64,000 nucleotides of DNA from contig CP136068.1 of assembly GCA_032622095.1 (NCBI GenBank), positions 6,737,314 through 6,801,313 on the forward strand, in the 5' to 3' direction. The notes beneath the pieces were generated by a model. The model made no database searches. It saw nothing but the letters and a program-made list of their open reading frames with translations, and was not told the origin of the DNA. The stretch is from Siphonodentalium dalli (taxonomy: Eukaryota; Mollusca; Scaphopoda; Gadilida; Siphonodentaliidae). The translations under genes were made by a program, and so were the position numbers. Below, one piece after another: positions 47,001 through 58,262 of this stretch. How positions within the stretch are numbered: position 1 is the stretch's first letter; every line of letters begins with the position of its first letter.

Positions 47001-50000
47001 ATAAGTTAATGGTTTTCTGTCCAGAAAATCGAGAAAGTCGCCCAGCGGCATTAGTATCCAGTTTAGTTCCCTGGATATGACCAAAGCGTGCAATTGCGAT
47101 GTTCTCTCGTGTTGGCATACATTTTTACCATAGTATATATTGTATACTATATAGAGCTAATCAATGACTGCTGTGTTATATTCGCCCGGGCTCACGGTGG
47201 TTCAACCGCGCCTCGAGTATTGATTCAGTTCCGAGAAATGCTACACGCTACGTTTCATTTCCGATTTGAAAAGTTGTGTTTCATCAAGTTGTTTGAATAA
47301 AGCGAGACACCTAGAAGACTTGGTAAGCCTTATTCAAGCTAATGCAGAACGTTTCTCGGTCGAACCACACGTTATGTACATCGAAGTAAACGCAAACTAT
47401 TGGATTTGTTGACAATACCAATTTCGTGTTCTTCTGTGACAAAAATGACCCATTTCTAATGTGTTGGGGGAAATGACTCGTCATTCAGTAGATATATAAT
47501 GTAAATGGTTTCCAATATCACTAGATTATCAATAGACGGTGTTTTTCGATTCGTTCAGCATGTATTATGCGACTATTCGCTTCTATTGCTTTTAACATTA
47601 TTTTGTTTTGCAAACAAGAGTACTTCGCGCCGTGGAATTTGATCATTTAACTAACATACTCACGAATCACCCGTTTTAAACACATATACCCAAAAACAAA
47701 GATTTACAACCAATTTGAATCACTAAGTGTATGGCTGACTATTGACTAAATTAAGTGAACAAATTGCTGTCTATGCAGTAAATTTATAGGTTAAACGTCG
47801 AATGGACAGGGCCTGCCAATTTGTTTTCTCATTTTGGGTGCGGGATAGCGACCCGGATATAACTCTGGAAGTTTTGATTCAGCTGCGTCAGCTTATTATA
47901 TTCGTTGGATACACGGAATACTCTTGTGAGACTACCTGGTGTATAGAACAGCGTTCTTTCAAACATATCGTTACGACGTCGTGCCAGATTAGAGAAATCG
48001 ACAACTACATTCAGAGCATATAACACTGAAAGAATTATCCGTAAAATAATACGGTAGAAAGTTTTATAGGACCAGTACTTTCTACCGTATTTTTTACGGT
48101 ACTTCCGTAATAAAAAAGATATACGGAATTTCCGTAAAATAAATAATTACGGAAATACCGTAACAAATACGGTAGAAAGTACTGGTCCTATAATTGCCGG
48201 TACTTTCTACCGTATTATTTTACGGACATTTCTTACAGTGTGGAAAGTCATCAGTTCTCCTGATATTTTGAGATTACATGTACATAGTCCTTAAATATTA
48301 AATAAATCGAGTATACTTGACACATAAGTTCCAAATTATATTTATTTATTATTGTCATAGTTCTCACTAGGCCAAAATGAAATAACAATGACTCTGAATG
48401 AGATAAATCGAGAATAGGAGACAAGCAATTTCACTTCAGACTGAAGTTCACTATAATTTGTATTCATCAAAACTGACAAACCTGTCAAACGTACGAAAGG
48501 CCCGCACAAATGAAATTACTATACAATCAATTTCATAAATCTAATACTAACACTTACCTATTCCGAATAAAAGTTTGTCAGAAGCACCACAGTCCTTGAA
48601 AAACAATCAATGGCGCATGCTTGGTGCTATGCGTTCGCTGAATGGAATGATTCCACGGAACCGGTGGCATATAAAAACGGACAATGTACCGTAAACGCAA
48701 TATTCTGATCGCGGGCAGTAATATAATTCATTTAAGATATATCATACCGTACAAATTACGGATTTTTTTGACAGTGTTGAACACATGGATTTTTTATTCG
48801 TTAATTATGAGACAAATCACTTGATGTTTGACTATCAGTGAACGTTTGGTGTTGCAATAACCAGTCCGCGGTAGTCGACACAACACGTCGTTAAAATGGC
48901 GGGTTGACTTTGGGAATAGGACCGATATACAGATTTGGCTGCAACGTTTTGATGTACGACAAACTGGTTCGGAATTGGTGATAGTTGTGCCATAAGAAAA
49001 CACTAGTGCCAATAATTCATTTCCTATGGCGACAACACCATCCACGCCTAGCATGTTATACATCTAAAACAATCAATATACAAATGGTTATGACACACGT
49101 GGCACAGATACAAATACACCCCACACTTGGCTTCTCTATTGACACTTTACTCCACGAACATTTCAATACAGGAAAACGACGACTGAACATAATCCATTTT
49201 AAGCTCCGTAAATTGTGTAGCAGCCTAAATGCTGACAATTTTTGCAACTTTATTAGTGACAATCCAAGTTGTCGATGTGGTCATCCAGTTGAAGATGCAA
49301 GTCATTATTTCTTTAATAGCGGGCTGTGCACACGTCATATAATTACTCTAACAAATAAGTTAACAGGTTTATGTATGTCAAATATCACTGTCGGAAAGCT
49401 ACTTATTGGTAACATCTCGCTAAATGACAATTTAAACAGAAAGTTATTCAATTTTGTTCAAACTTACATAGCTTCAACTTGCCGTGCTGACATCAGCGAC
49501 TAGGCTGCATTACCGTTAAAGATATTAAAGTAAGTAAAACAGACTGTAACATAACCCCCCCCCCCGGACGTCCAGTGATGGACCAGACACCATAATGTAT
49601 ATACATTGGTTAAATCATAATTCCATATATATTGTATACTACTTTTTATACATGTGGATCGTACCTTACATTATACTTATGTAAATATGTTCTTTATATT
49701 ATTGTCGGGAGCGAGACCAAGATAAGTTTTGTAACTTGTGCCTCAATCCCCTGCAATTAAATATGGATGCAAATAAAATATGTTGACATCAACAGTTCAC
49801 GGTCTCGAAAATGCCGGTAAATTTCCGTGAAAATTCACGATTCTGTTTTAACAGTGTTCCTTAAGTATAAATAACACAATGCATGTCTTAACGGTTATTT
49901 GACTGTTTGTATTGTAACACAATATTTTCATTAAATATATTTCGCATTAATAGACGATTATATAATTCCAATTGCAGTTCATGTGTGGATCGACGGGAGA

Positions 50001-50174
50001 GATGTTTATGGAGACAATACAATGCACGCGTGGAGTGGTTCGATACTCCCATTCCTTGCGTGGGAAAGTGGCCAACCCAATGGTAATACACAGGACTGTG
50101 TGTACATGGTGGATTCCAAGTTCCATGATGCATATTGTGCAACCAACGCGCGCGTGTACATGTGTCAGAAGTGA
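44094..50174 (+). CDS. C-type lectin-domain protein, three 3' exons
   Basis: Exons proposed: 44094-44168 (acceptor 'catctattcag', donor CAG|GTATGA), 45578-45778 (acceptor 'ccaatctcaag', donor ATG|GTTAGT) and 49978-50174 (acceptor 'ccaattgcag', stop TGA). All three junctions are phase 1, so the frame stays open across about 156 residues. The first exon is a Thr-rich linker (TTEITTTTTETRTTA), likely O-glycosylated. The next two form one C-type lectin domain: GYGLRTLAGQNYLL, CCEDDGGHLITIENQA, VWIDGRD, LAWESGQPNG, DCVYM and YCATNARVYMCQK. These fit the WIGL-like, QPN and terminal Cys-x-Cys landmarks. QPN occupies the calcium/sugar-site position, while WND is replaced by FHD, so calcium-dependent binding is uncertain. 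Probably extracellular. The signal-peptide exon is not identified; a Met-initiated extension from 45472 is the alternative start. The 4.2-kb last intron holds a LINE 3' end. Confidence 0.7.
45222..45284. repeat. Direct pair of GACATATNTGTC hairpins
   Basis: 'gcgagtagaacgacatatatgtcg' and 'gcgagtggaacgacatatttgtcg' follow each other at a spacing of about 37 bp. Each contains a CGACATATATGTCG-type palindrome. Confidence 0.6.
46176..46200 (+). ncRNA. Hammerhead-ribozyme-like core, possibly degenerate
   Basis: CTGATGA (46176-46182), a small stem GGC-CTGAT-GCC (46184-46194) and GAAA (46195-46198) follow in the order of the hammerhead catalytic core. After GAAA comes GCTATG, and its complement CATAGC lies 5' at about 46,128-46,133, but the base after it is A where the cleavage triplet needs U, and there is one extra A before stem II. 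Penelope-like and other retroelements carry such ribozymes, so this may be a decayed terminal motif. Chance is possible. Confidence 0.25.
46290..46700 (+). repeat. About 220-bp tandem repeat, roughly two units
   Basis: Blocks 'ctgcccgggcgtgtccggg', 'tttaaggggttaatgaa.ccgg' and 'agcgagtcaat' recur as 'tctgggctctcccggg', 'tttaaatggttaataaacccg' and 'agcaagtcaat'. A third partial unit, 'catgagaccaccaagacctg' with 'cccgggcgtgcccgggg', closes the array near 46,690. It lies in the last intron of the lectin gene. Confidence 0.65.
48023..48241. mobile_element. Foldback MITE, 219 bp, ACACTG termini
   Basis: Left arm: ACACTGAAAGAATTATCCGT, then AAAATAATACGGTAGAAAGT; the right arm is the reverse complement ending ACGGACATTTCTTACAGTGT. 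The arms carry a second inner inversion (CAGTACTTTCTACCGTAT against ATACGGTAGAAAGTACTG). Non-coding, in the lectin intron. No unambiguous target duplication. Confidence 0.85.
49027..49790 (+). mobile_element. 5'-truncated LINE: ORF C-terminus and 3' UTR
   Basis: The reading frame ends at 49503 and includes the typical LINE C-terminal block GKRRLNIIHFKLRKLCSSLN, then CRCGHPVEDASHYFFNSGLC, a Cys/His motif seen at the end of many CR1/Jockey-like ORFs. The frame upstream of about 49,027 meets stops. The 3' UTR runs about 280 bp, including a poly-C run at 49,555-49,565, to a tail 'atggatgcaaataaaatatg'. It lies in the last intron of the lectin gene, same strand. Not functional. Confidence 0.75.
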
Positions 50175-51349
50175 GTCTAGCAATCCATGAATGCCGCGAC
50201 TGTCATCATGATTCTGAGGTGCACCCAGATAATAATGTGTACAATTGTGGTCGGGAAGTTCAATAGCATACGCTGTCACGCCATGTGGTGATATAACTGA
50301 CGACTGTTAATGCATCTAACGAGTTTTGCTGTATAAACTCACCAACTTTTGATGTAAAACAAGTTCACAACTTTTGAAGTAAAATCCCCAGCTGTTGATG
50401 TAAAAAAAACAGGCAACGAGTTTTGAAGTAGAACAAACGCCAGCTTTTGATGTACGATCACAAGTAGATTTTGGACACACTTGACGTGTCAGAAGGAATT
50501 CAGTCATATCGATAGTCTGACCATGCACAACAGAATCTTTATCTTTTATCTTGTGTATCCGAAACAAACTAATGTAATCGATCGGGCCAGGGACAATGTT
50601 GAGTAGGGGTGTGGTCAAATCTCAAATCTTCAATTGAATCAGACATAATTCCAAATTATGTCATTGTCGATTAGGATTTCCGAACAAACACATCGGATCC
50701 AACGGTTCGGAATCAGAGGCCCAGTTCATAAGTTGCATGTGCCATTAGACCAAACGGTCCTTGGAGTGTGTAAGACGGACGGTGTGTTACCGGTCGCGAC
50801 GCTTATGCCTCTCTAATACTTGCTGGCACAGAACATACACATATAACTAAACTATATGAAATTAAATCCTTAACCGCAATGCGAGTACAATACGTGCCCG
50901 AATTTCGGAAAGTAATCAATCAGACTCAAGCGACTCAAGGGTCGGTGTCGTTGCAGAAGACACTTCCGGATCCTCCACGGAATCGGAAACGAAACAGTCA
51001 GTGTCAGGTATTATCAGTATCCATGTCCGTCATGGCTAACTATATAATGAGTGACATACTATAAACACGTGCACTTCATCTGGTAGGCATCTGTTCGTAT
51101 TATGAACTCTTAGCATGGGATGCACAACCATTGAGGTAGATCAAAGGTTGCCGAAAAATTAAAGGTTGCTTAGAACAAACAATTAAATGTCAGACCATTA
51201 CAATCACGTCATCTGTAATCTCCGGAAGCAATACTGTTCGAATGACGATTAAAACGTAATAAACAGTTGACTGTCCATCGCCAATGTCACGGTCCATAAC
51301 CTGATTAGGCATCCAGCTTAGATACTAAGGAAGTTCCTCTGATATATCG
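50175..51349. other. Lectin 3' flank with a degenerate 28-bp repeat
   Basis: Between about 50,316 and 50,460 the word 'acttttgatgtaaaac' recurs five times with variation (28-30-bp steps). No other feature is recognised; AATAAA first appears near 51,257. Confidence 0.45.
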
Positions 51350-51480
51350 ATTGACTGATTGATTGGGTTTTAATGTCGCTTTCAGCAACCTATGCAATGC
51401 CAAGACATTGCCAGTTTCAGTGCTGGAAGGTATCCGCACAATTAATGCTAATCTAACTGTGATTTCAATGGCTGACAAAC
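51350..51480 (-). mobile_element. SINE 3'-end fragment
   Basis: 'gactgattgattgggttttaatgtcgctttcagcaac' on the plus strand is the reverse complement of a SINE tail: '...gctgaaagcgacattaaaac' followed by 'ccaatcaatcagtc'. This style of 3' end, with a short (AATC)n tail, is common in mollusc tRNA-SINEs. No tRNA-like head is recognised, so it is 5'-truncated. Confidence 0.45.
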
Positions 51481-53493
51481 TCGTCGACCATGTGCGAAAA
51501 ACAAACCAAAACTAGGCCTGTTCCCAAAAAGACCTTGAATTGTGTAGGCTCTTTGAAGAACCATACGTAGGATTTGGTTTCAGATGGAACCAAAGCAGTA
51601 TGGAACCAAACTGTTGTGTTCTATAGTGGTATTTCGAAAAAAACGAGAGGGGTCTAGTTACGTCATGTGGTGTGGAGTGCGTGGGTACCATGTCACGCTA
51701 TTTCATTGCCGCTGCGTGACATGTTGACCTCTGGTGGCGTCCTCAATGAGAACATTATATATGTTTGGTAATCTTTGAGTAAAGTATTCCTATACCTACA
51801 AAATGACACATCGACTGTTAAAATACAATCACAATGTCATCACGTATATGGGATACCGTTCCGTCCACCTCATAATAATCGGAAAATAACAGTAATAAGT
51901 AAGGTTAAGCTTTGAGCCAGTTGGGTCCAACGTCATTTTCCTGAACAATACACATTACGGTACAGGAAAATACCAAATAAGTTAAAATATGAGGGTGCAC
52001 CAGGGTTCCTACCAACCCATGGATTTTAGCATTTCAATACAGGCTAACATTCCATGCCAATGTGACGATTTGACATGCCAAGATGCTTCATTACAACCAA
52101 ACAACTAAGTACAGGCGACTACTGCATGCACATAGTTCTGACGAAACAGCTTGCTAAAATTGCTTATCTGGACAAGTGTTTTAAATAGTATGGTGTTGTG
52201 ATGGACGAAATAACGGATATATTCAAATGGTCAAACCATCCTCCCCAAGCCCACCCACCCATTAAGAATATTGGACTTATTGCAGATCAAAGTTAGTTCA
52301 TTGTGGTGTTGTAAATTCGTTCAGACAGTTGCCCCTGGTTTGTCAAAATACGTTGTATGTAGAGTTAACACCATTCGAATTAACTCAGGAAATTGTTATT
52401 CGTGTAATGTTATATTGAAGCAATTTGAACATGCCAGAGCATCAGATTGGTACGCAACATTAGCCTGTATTGAAGATTTCAAATAGTTCATATTTGTTGT
52501 AATATAGTGCAATGTAGGTCCGTGTCGGGTTATATAAAGTCATTGTAAACTACCTCTCAATAAGCGATGTCACATAATCTACCACATTTATTGTTCCTAA
52601 ATTTCTAAGCTTAAATTTACTAACATCTCTCCTGATCAAAATTGACATAAAATACAGCTATATAATTATACTGAAAAAAACAAGTAATATCATGTGTGAC
52701 GATATTCATCAATTCATGAGCTTGGAAGCACAAATGAATAATATTTGTCGTGATTGAAATATGATTGCAATTACAATCATGATTGCTGGATAACAAGTCA
52801 TCAAATATTTCCCGCTGACTCCAAGCATAATCTCTCGATCCGGTTACATAGTGTCCGCAGAGTGTTTAATATAGAGTGCGATACTCCAGTCATAAATTCA
52901 TTTTCATTATAATTACCATGTTGTTTGCATCGTTCATATATCACTTGAGTTCATTTCGCACTGGTACATGGCTCGAATTCATCCATATGTTGCATATATG
53001 TGACCCATCATATCAAAACCAGTTCGAATACTGAGTAAATGCATAAAATATAAAAAAAATGCACAAAAAATATGATTTGTTTTGGACACATTTGTATATA
53101 GTTCTACTCTGTCGACATAAAGTAGTATAAAGTGAAGTTTGTTCCTATTAAAGTGCTTTTGTAATTTGGACATATAGTGGTGTATATTTATTAATAATTT
53201 AGCTAATTTGTCTGTCCTTAAATGCGATTATCTCTGATTATCTCTGGAATAGGTTTATGCTGACATTCAAAATCCTATAACTTTGGACCGCAACAATACA
53301 TTAAGTGTGCGACCTATGTAAAGCTCTTATCAAACACTTTTACATGCAGCACGTTACTCAAATAAAATATTTTTCGACTTACGACTAGTTTTGATATGAC
53401 GGGTCACATATTATGTTGAGTATAAAAGTATATCGTCCCATAAATGGCCTGATTTAGCGTTCTGTACCCCTTTAATTAGATCGAACAACTTGA
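51481..53493. other. No gene recognised
   Basis: Open frames of 60-71 codons (52271, 52979) show no domain. No terminal repeats were noticed. Confidence 0.4.
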
Positions 53494-53743
53494 ACACACC
53501 CGTGTACGCTGTATCGCCAAACCCGAGGGGGTCACCAAACCAGACCATGCGGTTTTGATAAATGAACATTTCTTCCCTCAGATGAACATTTCGCTTTACG
53601 AAATTATGTTTTTAATAGTGGATATTACAATTCAACTGAGAGATATATTGCTTCATCTGAGGGAAGATATGTTCACTTATCAAAACCGCATGGTCTGGTT
53701 TTGTGATACCCTTGGGTTTGGTGATACCAGGTGAATGGGGTTG
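53494..53743. mobile_element. Foldback MITE, about 250 bp
   Basis: The left arm contains GTATCGCCAAACCCGAGGG, CAAACCAGACCATGCGGTTT and 'cttccctcagatgaa'; the right arm is their reverse complement ('ttcatctgagggaag', AAACCGCATGGTCTGGTTTT, 'cccttgggtttggtgatac'). Arms about 105 bp, unpaired centre about 40 bp. Non-coding. Confidence 0.85.
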
Positions 53744-54280
53744 TTGACTTCATTTGGGTGAATATACAATATTCGCCAATGTACTTTGTGCGCAATTCAT
53801 TGAGATCATACCAGTGCAAGACAAAGTGGTATTCACCGACCACTGCATTCCCACACTGACTACATGTACAAGTTCGTAGTGCATCATATGTGTTTGTCCG
53901 TGTGTCGGTTTTAACGGGACATCTATGGTTTCATTGTTGTGACGTAATTGTCCCGGAACTCGCTCAGTGTCGCTATCTTGTTTTAGTCCAAGTCTGCCCA
54001 TACGTAACGTTATTCGGAATTATCGATGTCCCGATAGCATAGCTGATTCACATATGAACAGACTTGAACTATCTGTTTTGTTGCACGGCAGGTGTTTCAT
54101 GTGGGTTTTAGTTTGTGTCTGTGGGTGTCTGTCGGTCTCAAGAATGTAATAATATAACGACTTTCCAGTGTGTTATACAAACACAGCGAGGCCTTTAATA
54201 AATAGAACCGATCCACGGAAACAAACGTGCATTAATTGTGTCAAATGGTCACGAATACCTTCATAGTTGTATGTCTAATT

Positions 54281-54547
54281 TACACGCAAAGAACCCTTTA
54301 AATTGTTGGCAATAATCATTCGTATAATGATTATTGGATAAGCGATAGAACAGCCGGAAACGCATAGTTTTCAACCCAAAATTAAAGAGCCAACACTGTG
54401 AATTGTACCTCACAATTGTGAGTGTTAATTTTGGGATGACAGACTATGCGTTTCCGATTGTTCTCCCTCTTGTCCGGGCGATGTAAATCCGTGAGTGAAC
54501 GCACGAATGATTATATCCAACAATTTAAAGGGTTCTCTGCGTGTGTA
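54281..54547. mobile_element. Foldback element, about 265 bp
   Basis: Outer arms: CACGCAAAGAACCCTTTAAA with 'ttgttgg.ataatcattcgt', mirrored by 'acgaatgattatatccaacaa' and TTTAAAGGGTTCTCTGCGTG. Inner arms: 'ggaaacgcatag' with 'cccaaaattaa', mirrored by 'ttaattttggg' with 'ctatgcgtttcc'. The intervening arm segments do not match well, so one arm has diverged or lost material. Confidence 0.8.
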
Positions 54548-55566
54548 CATGTATCAAGACAGTGGGGGCATATGTATTATATTAGTTGTTTGATCATATC
54601 TACTAACATGCGACATATCTCTACCACGAACTGTTTGCATAAATGCCAGGATGAGAACGTACCATAAATATCACTTGTACATATATACAATTTGAAATTA
54701 AAATTACATTGTTATTTGAAAGGTGTAATAATCAATGATGTAGCGATAAGGATGGGATTTTGTAATAATGTCAAGCAGCGATGCCGATTGGTTGTGGTTC
54801 ATTTCGGAAAAGAAGGTTGTTTGTGTTTGTGTTTTTGGAGAATACTGCGCTGTGGTTTGACCACAGCCCAATAGCACACACCCACTGCACTAATTTATTA
54901 TATGTATATAACCTTTTAATGGTGTATTCCCAAACAAAATGTCCAGTGTATTCTTATTTATTTTCATAAGATCTGCTGATATTTTGAGACTAGCACATTA
55001 AGTCAGCCCAATATAAGATTGTATAGATATTAGCAACGATAACGTGATCGATATAAGCAAAGGGTTCAAATGCAATTTGGCTAAACTTTGATAAGCACGC
55101 TCAATTATTCTGCTAACCGCTTTTTGTGATTATGCCAGATTAGTTCAACAGTTTGTGAAGTCGTGTTCGTGACTCACTAATAGTGTCACTGTGATATAAA
55201 ATGACCCAACTGGCAGATGACCAATCAGCAAACAAGATTTATTGTAACACATAATTTCAAGCCAATGGACATCGTATAATGTATTGTTATCAGAGCAAGT
55301 ATTTAGTATGCTCCGGTGACAGAATGGTCCAATATATACTGTTCCTGATGTGCATAACGACTACTATAATCCATACACATGCTATACTTACGCGCCGTGA
55401 GGCTGAACTAAACTTGACATAATTAAAGAGACAAATACTTGGTATTGTATGTTAACTACTGTATATGTATGTTACCCAATATTTATTGAATGTGATACAA
55501 ATACGTTTTGTTGTTAAATCAGTTCAGTTCTTATACTTTATAAATTAAATATTAATTGTCTTCTTG
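54548..55566. other. No gene recognised
   Basis: AT-rich, no exon or repeat recognised. Confidence 0.4.
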
Positions 55567-56338
55567 CACTCTTATAACTAATCTGCAGAAACGATTACAC
55601 ATGCAATGTGTAAACACGATTAATACACTCATCGATGTGTAGTTTTACATATAACTAAATGGACCAAGGGCCATTCTATACACATTGTGTATATTTTGTT
55701 ACACACAATTGTGTAAGAACCTAGAGCATGCGCATTGCGGTACTTTCAGATTCATATCTTCTGCTGCATGACGGCCATATTGTTTGAGATTTTTTTCGGA
55801 ATGCAATCTACAGAGATCGTAGATAAGGATTATAAGTTCAGAATTCCGAGTTGTGGGTATAGTATTAATAATATATGAGGATTTATTTGTTAAAACTGTC
55901 TTGGTGATTACTGCTCTTAGACTCTTGTTATGATTGTTGTAATAATACTAATATTATGCAATCACGCCACGACCATGGTTTGTTTATTTAAAACAAAAAC
56001 TCACATTACAGAACAAATTACTACAAAGCACTGTACGCCATCAACATTTTAACATATAAATATTCATATATACTTAATACTCTACCCACAGTCTACGAAC
56101 TATGTGTGTAAGAACCTACACAAAATGTGTAAGGTGTATGTGTTGATTGTATGCACAAAGTTGTGTATAAATGTGTACAAAGTTACCCATTTATGTTTTT
56201 AAAAATTTACACAATTTGTGTACGAATATGAAAATACACATATACTACACAAATATGGTTAGTAGAAAAATTGAATAATTATTATGTAGCAGGGCTACAC
56301 ATTTTGGTTAGAAAACCTACACATTAGTCATAAGAGTG
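55567..56338. mobile_element. Non-autonomous TIR element, about 770 bp
   Basis: Terminal inverted repeat CACTCTTATAACTAAT (55567) against ATTAGTCATAAGAGTG (ends 56338), one mismatch in 16. Subterminal zones are full of ACACA/TGTGT palindromic words such as TACACATTGTGTATA and TACACAATTTGTGTA. The middle is AT-rich without coding capacity. Confidence 0.6.
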
Positions 56339-57884
56339 TAGTATCCTTTGCTCTGTTTAATTATTTCTTTTAACACAATCGCCACCAGTAGTGACAATTT
56401 TCTATTTCTTTTCAGGATCTTCATTCATAAATTGATTTGAATATATTAATGTCCGATACTACATAGCATATAGTTCTGAGTGAATAAATTTTAATATGAA
56501 CTTAATGTGTATAATATATGCACCCATAAAACAACCCAACCCGTTCAGTATACATGAACGAGCATGCAACCCTAGCTGCAACTGGGAATAAATACATGTA
56601 AATAAGATATATGATTAACAGATGGGCTACAAAGACTAATGTTCACTGATATTGACCACAATGTTGACATCACCAGACAAATGTTTACAATTAGGAAATC
56701 TGTCCTCAAAACCAAAGCAGAGATCACAGTGAATTCAGAAGATAAATGATACATTACATTGTGATGTTATACGTAATTCAATTACGTATATGTCTTCTCA
56801 TACCCAGTGATAAACAGACGTCCCTATATTGGACTATAGTTGGGTTAAATTACTAGTTTGACTACAATGATTTGTGTGTGCCACTAAACATCGGAAGCAA
56901 AAACATCAAAGACAATTTAAAATGCCGACACAAATAAAAGACACGCGGTCATTGACTAGTCTTTGATTAAAAATGCGTTAATGTACACATGTCATTAGCG
57001 ACTGGTCTTGGGAACATCAAATGCATTTATGGCAAATGTTACGTATTCATATATACGCAGAATAAACAATGTATATTGCGTTGAGTATGACAAAGCTTGT
57101 TTTCTCAGTTAAATAGCAATTAAGGCATATTAATAATCCATGTTTCCAAATACACATTCTCAGTAACATTATGTTTCAACTTTCAATAGAGTTCAGTTTG
57201 TCTCTTTGGACAAACATGTCTTATATGCGTCTGCGTCTTTCGGAAATGTTTTGAACTTCGAAGCACGTTTCCAAAAAATATAGTCGCACGTCACTGTCTC
57301 CGCAAAAAAAAGTAATAAATCAAGCATCTTTTAGACCTCATTTTTCGAGTTTAAAGTTACATAAAATTGGCTTCTTTAAATGTTCTGGCAAGGTATATAA
57401 TATACATCTATATATAGTAAAAACATGTAGCTGTTGGCAGTCCTATCTGGAGTTGTGCGCGCCCATGTGGGGTGTGACGTCGTGATGTGCCCGTCGTGAC
57501 GTCTTTGCTGGTGTACAAGAAGCAACAATTCAATATTGTACTCTAATATTAACGATCTATTACCGAAATAAAATCCGATAAAACCCGATAGAAATGAAAA
57601 TTAAGTGTACATTTGAATTTAAATTATAAGTCTTGCAACAATTTCATATTAGCATATGCATTCTTTACTTTATGCACTTACGGAGTTATGTCACCGGAAG
57701 TATGGAAGGACAAATAAAAACCGAACAAGTATCCGGATAGAACCAAAACATTAGCAGCCTCCAGCATAGACAGCGCAAGTAAATAGTCCGAAATATACGT
57801 TCAAATTGATGTTTCGGCACATGCGCGGTATAGCATATTTTAGTTGTTTACGTAATTGCATTAATTTGTGTATGTGTACAATAT
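56339..57884. other. No gene recognised
   Basis: No exon, array or palindrome of note. Confidence 0.4.
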
Positions 57885-57965
57885 CAACGGCTGGGCCATT
57901 TCCGCTTTCGCATTGGAATAACCTCTTCCATAAATAAACACCGGACTATTTCAATCACGTTTGTT
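57885..57965 (+). repeat. Dispersed repeat, CCATTTCCGCTTTC family, copy C
   Basis: GGGCCATTTCCGCTTTCGCA, 'ggaataacctcttccataaat' and 'cggactatttcaatcacgtttgtt' match the copies at 23085 and 29848 in part. Confidence 0.5.
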
Positions 57966-58230
57966 TCGTCACTGTAAGCTATATGCTACATATTTTACGG
58001 TAACATAGCGGCAGCAGATTTGCCACCAGTACTATACCGTCTGTCTGTTAAATATATATTTCGTTTTCCTGATTTGAGCTACTCTATCCCCGACGCGCTT
58101 GCATATATCATTTATCATAATATCGCAGTTCAAGTTTCATTGTAGCAAGTACTAAGGCTAGGTGCCGATGAGATGATACAGGTCCAACATCGCTGTATGT
58201 TGTTTAGAGTTAAATGTAAAGTATTGTAAA

Positions 58231-58231
58231 A

Positions 58232-58250
<19 letters not shown>
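58231..58250. repeat. (TA)n run abutting the LINE 3' end
   Basis: A TA run immediately next to the poly(A) end of the minus-strand LINE. Confidence 0.85.

Positions 58251-58262
<12 letters not shown>

Noticed and set aside
46684-47004. 106-codon plus frame with hydrophobic stretches
   Set aside because: Lies in the lectin intron next to a tandem repeat; no known domain, and the composition fits AT-rich chance.
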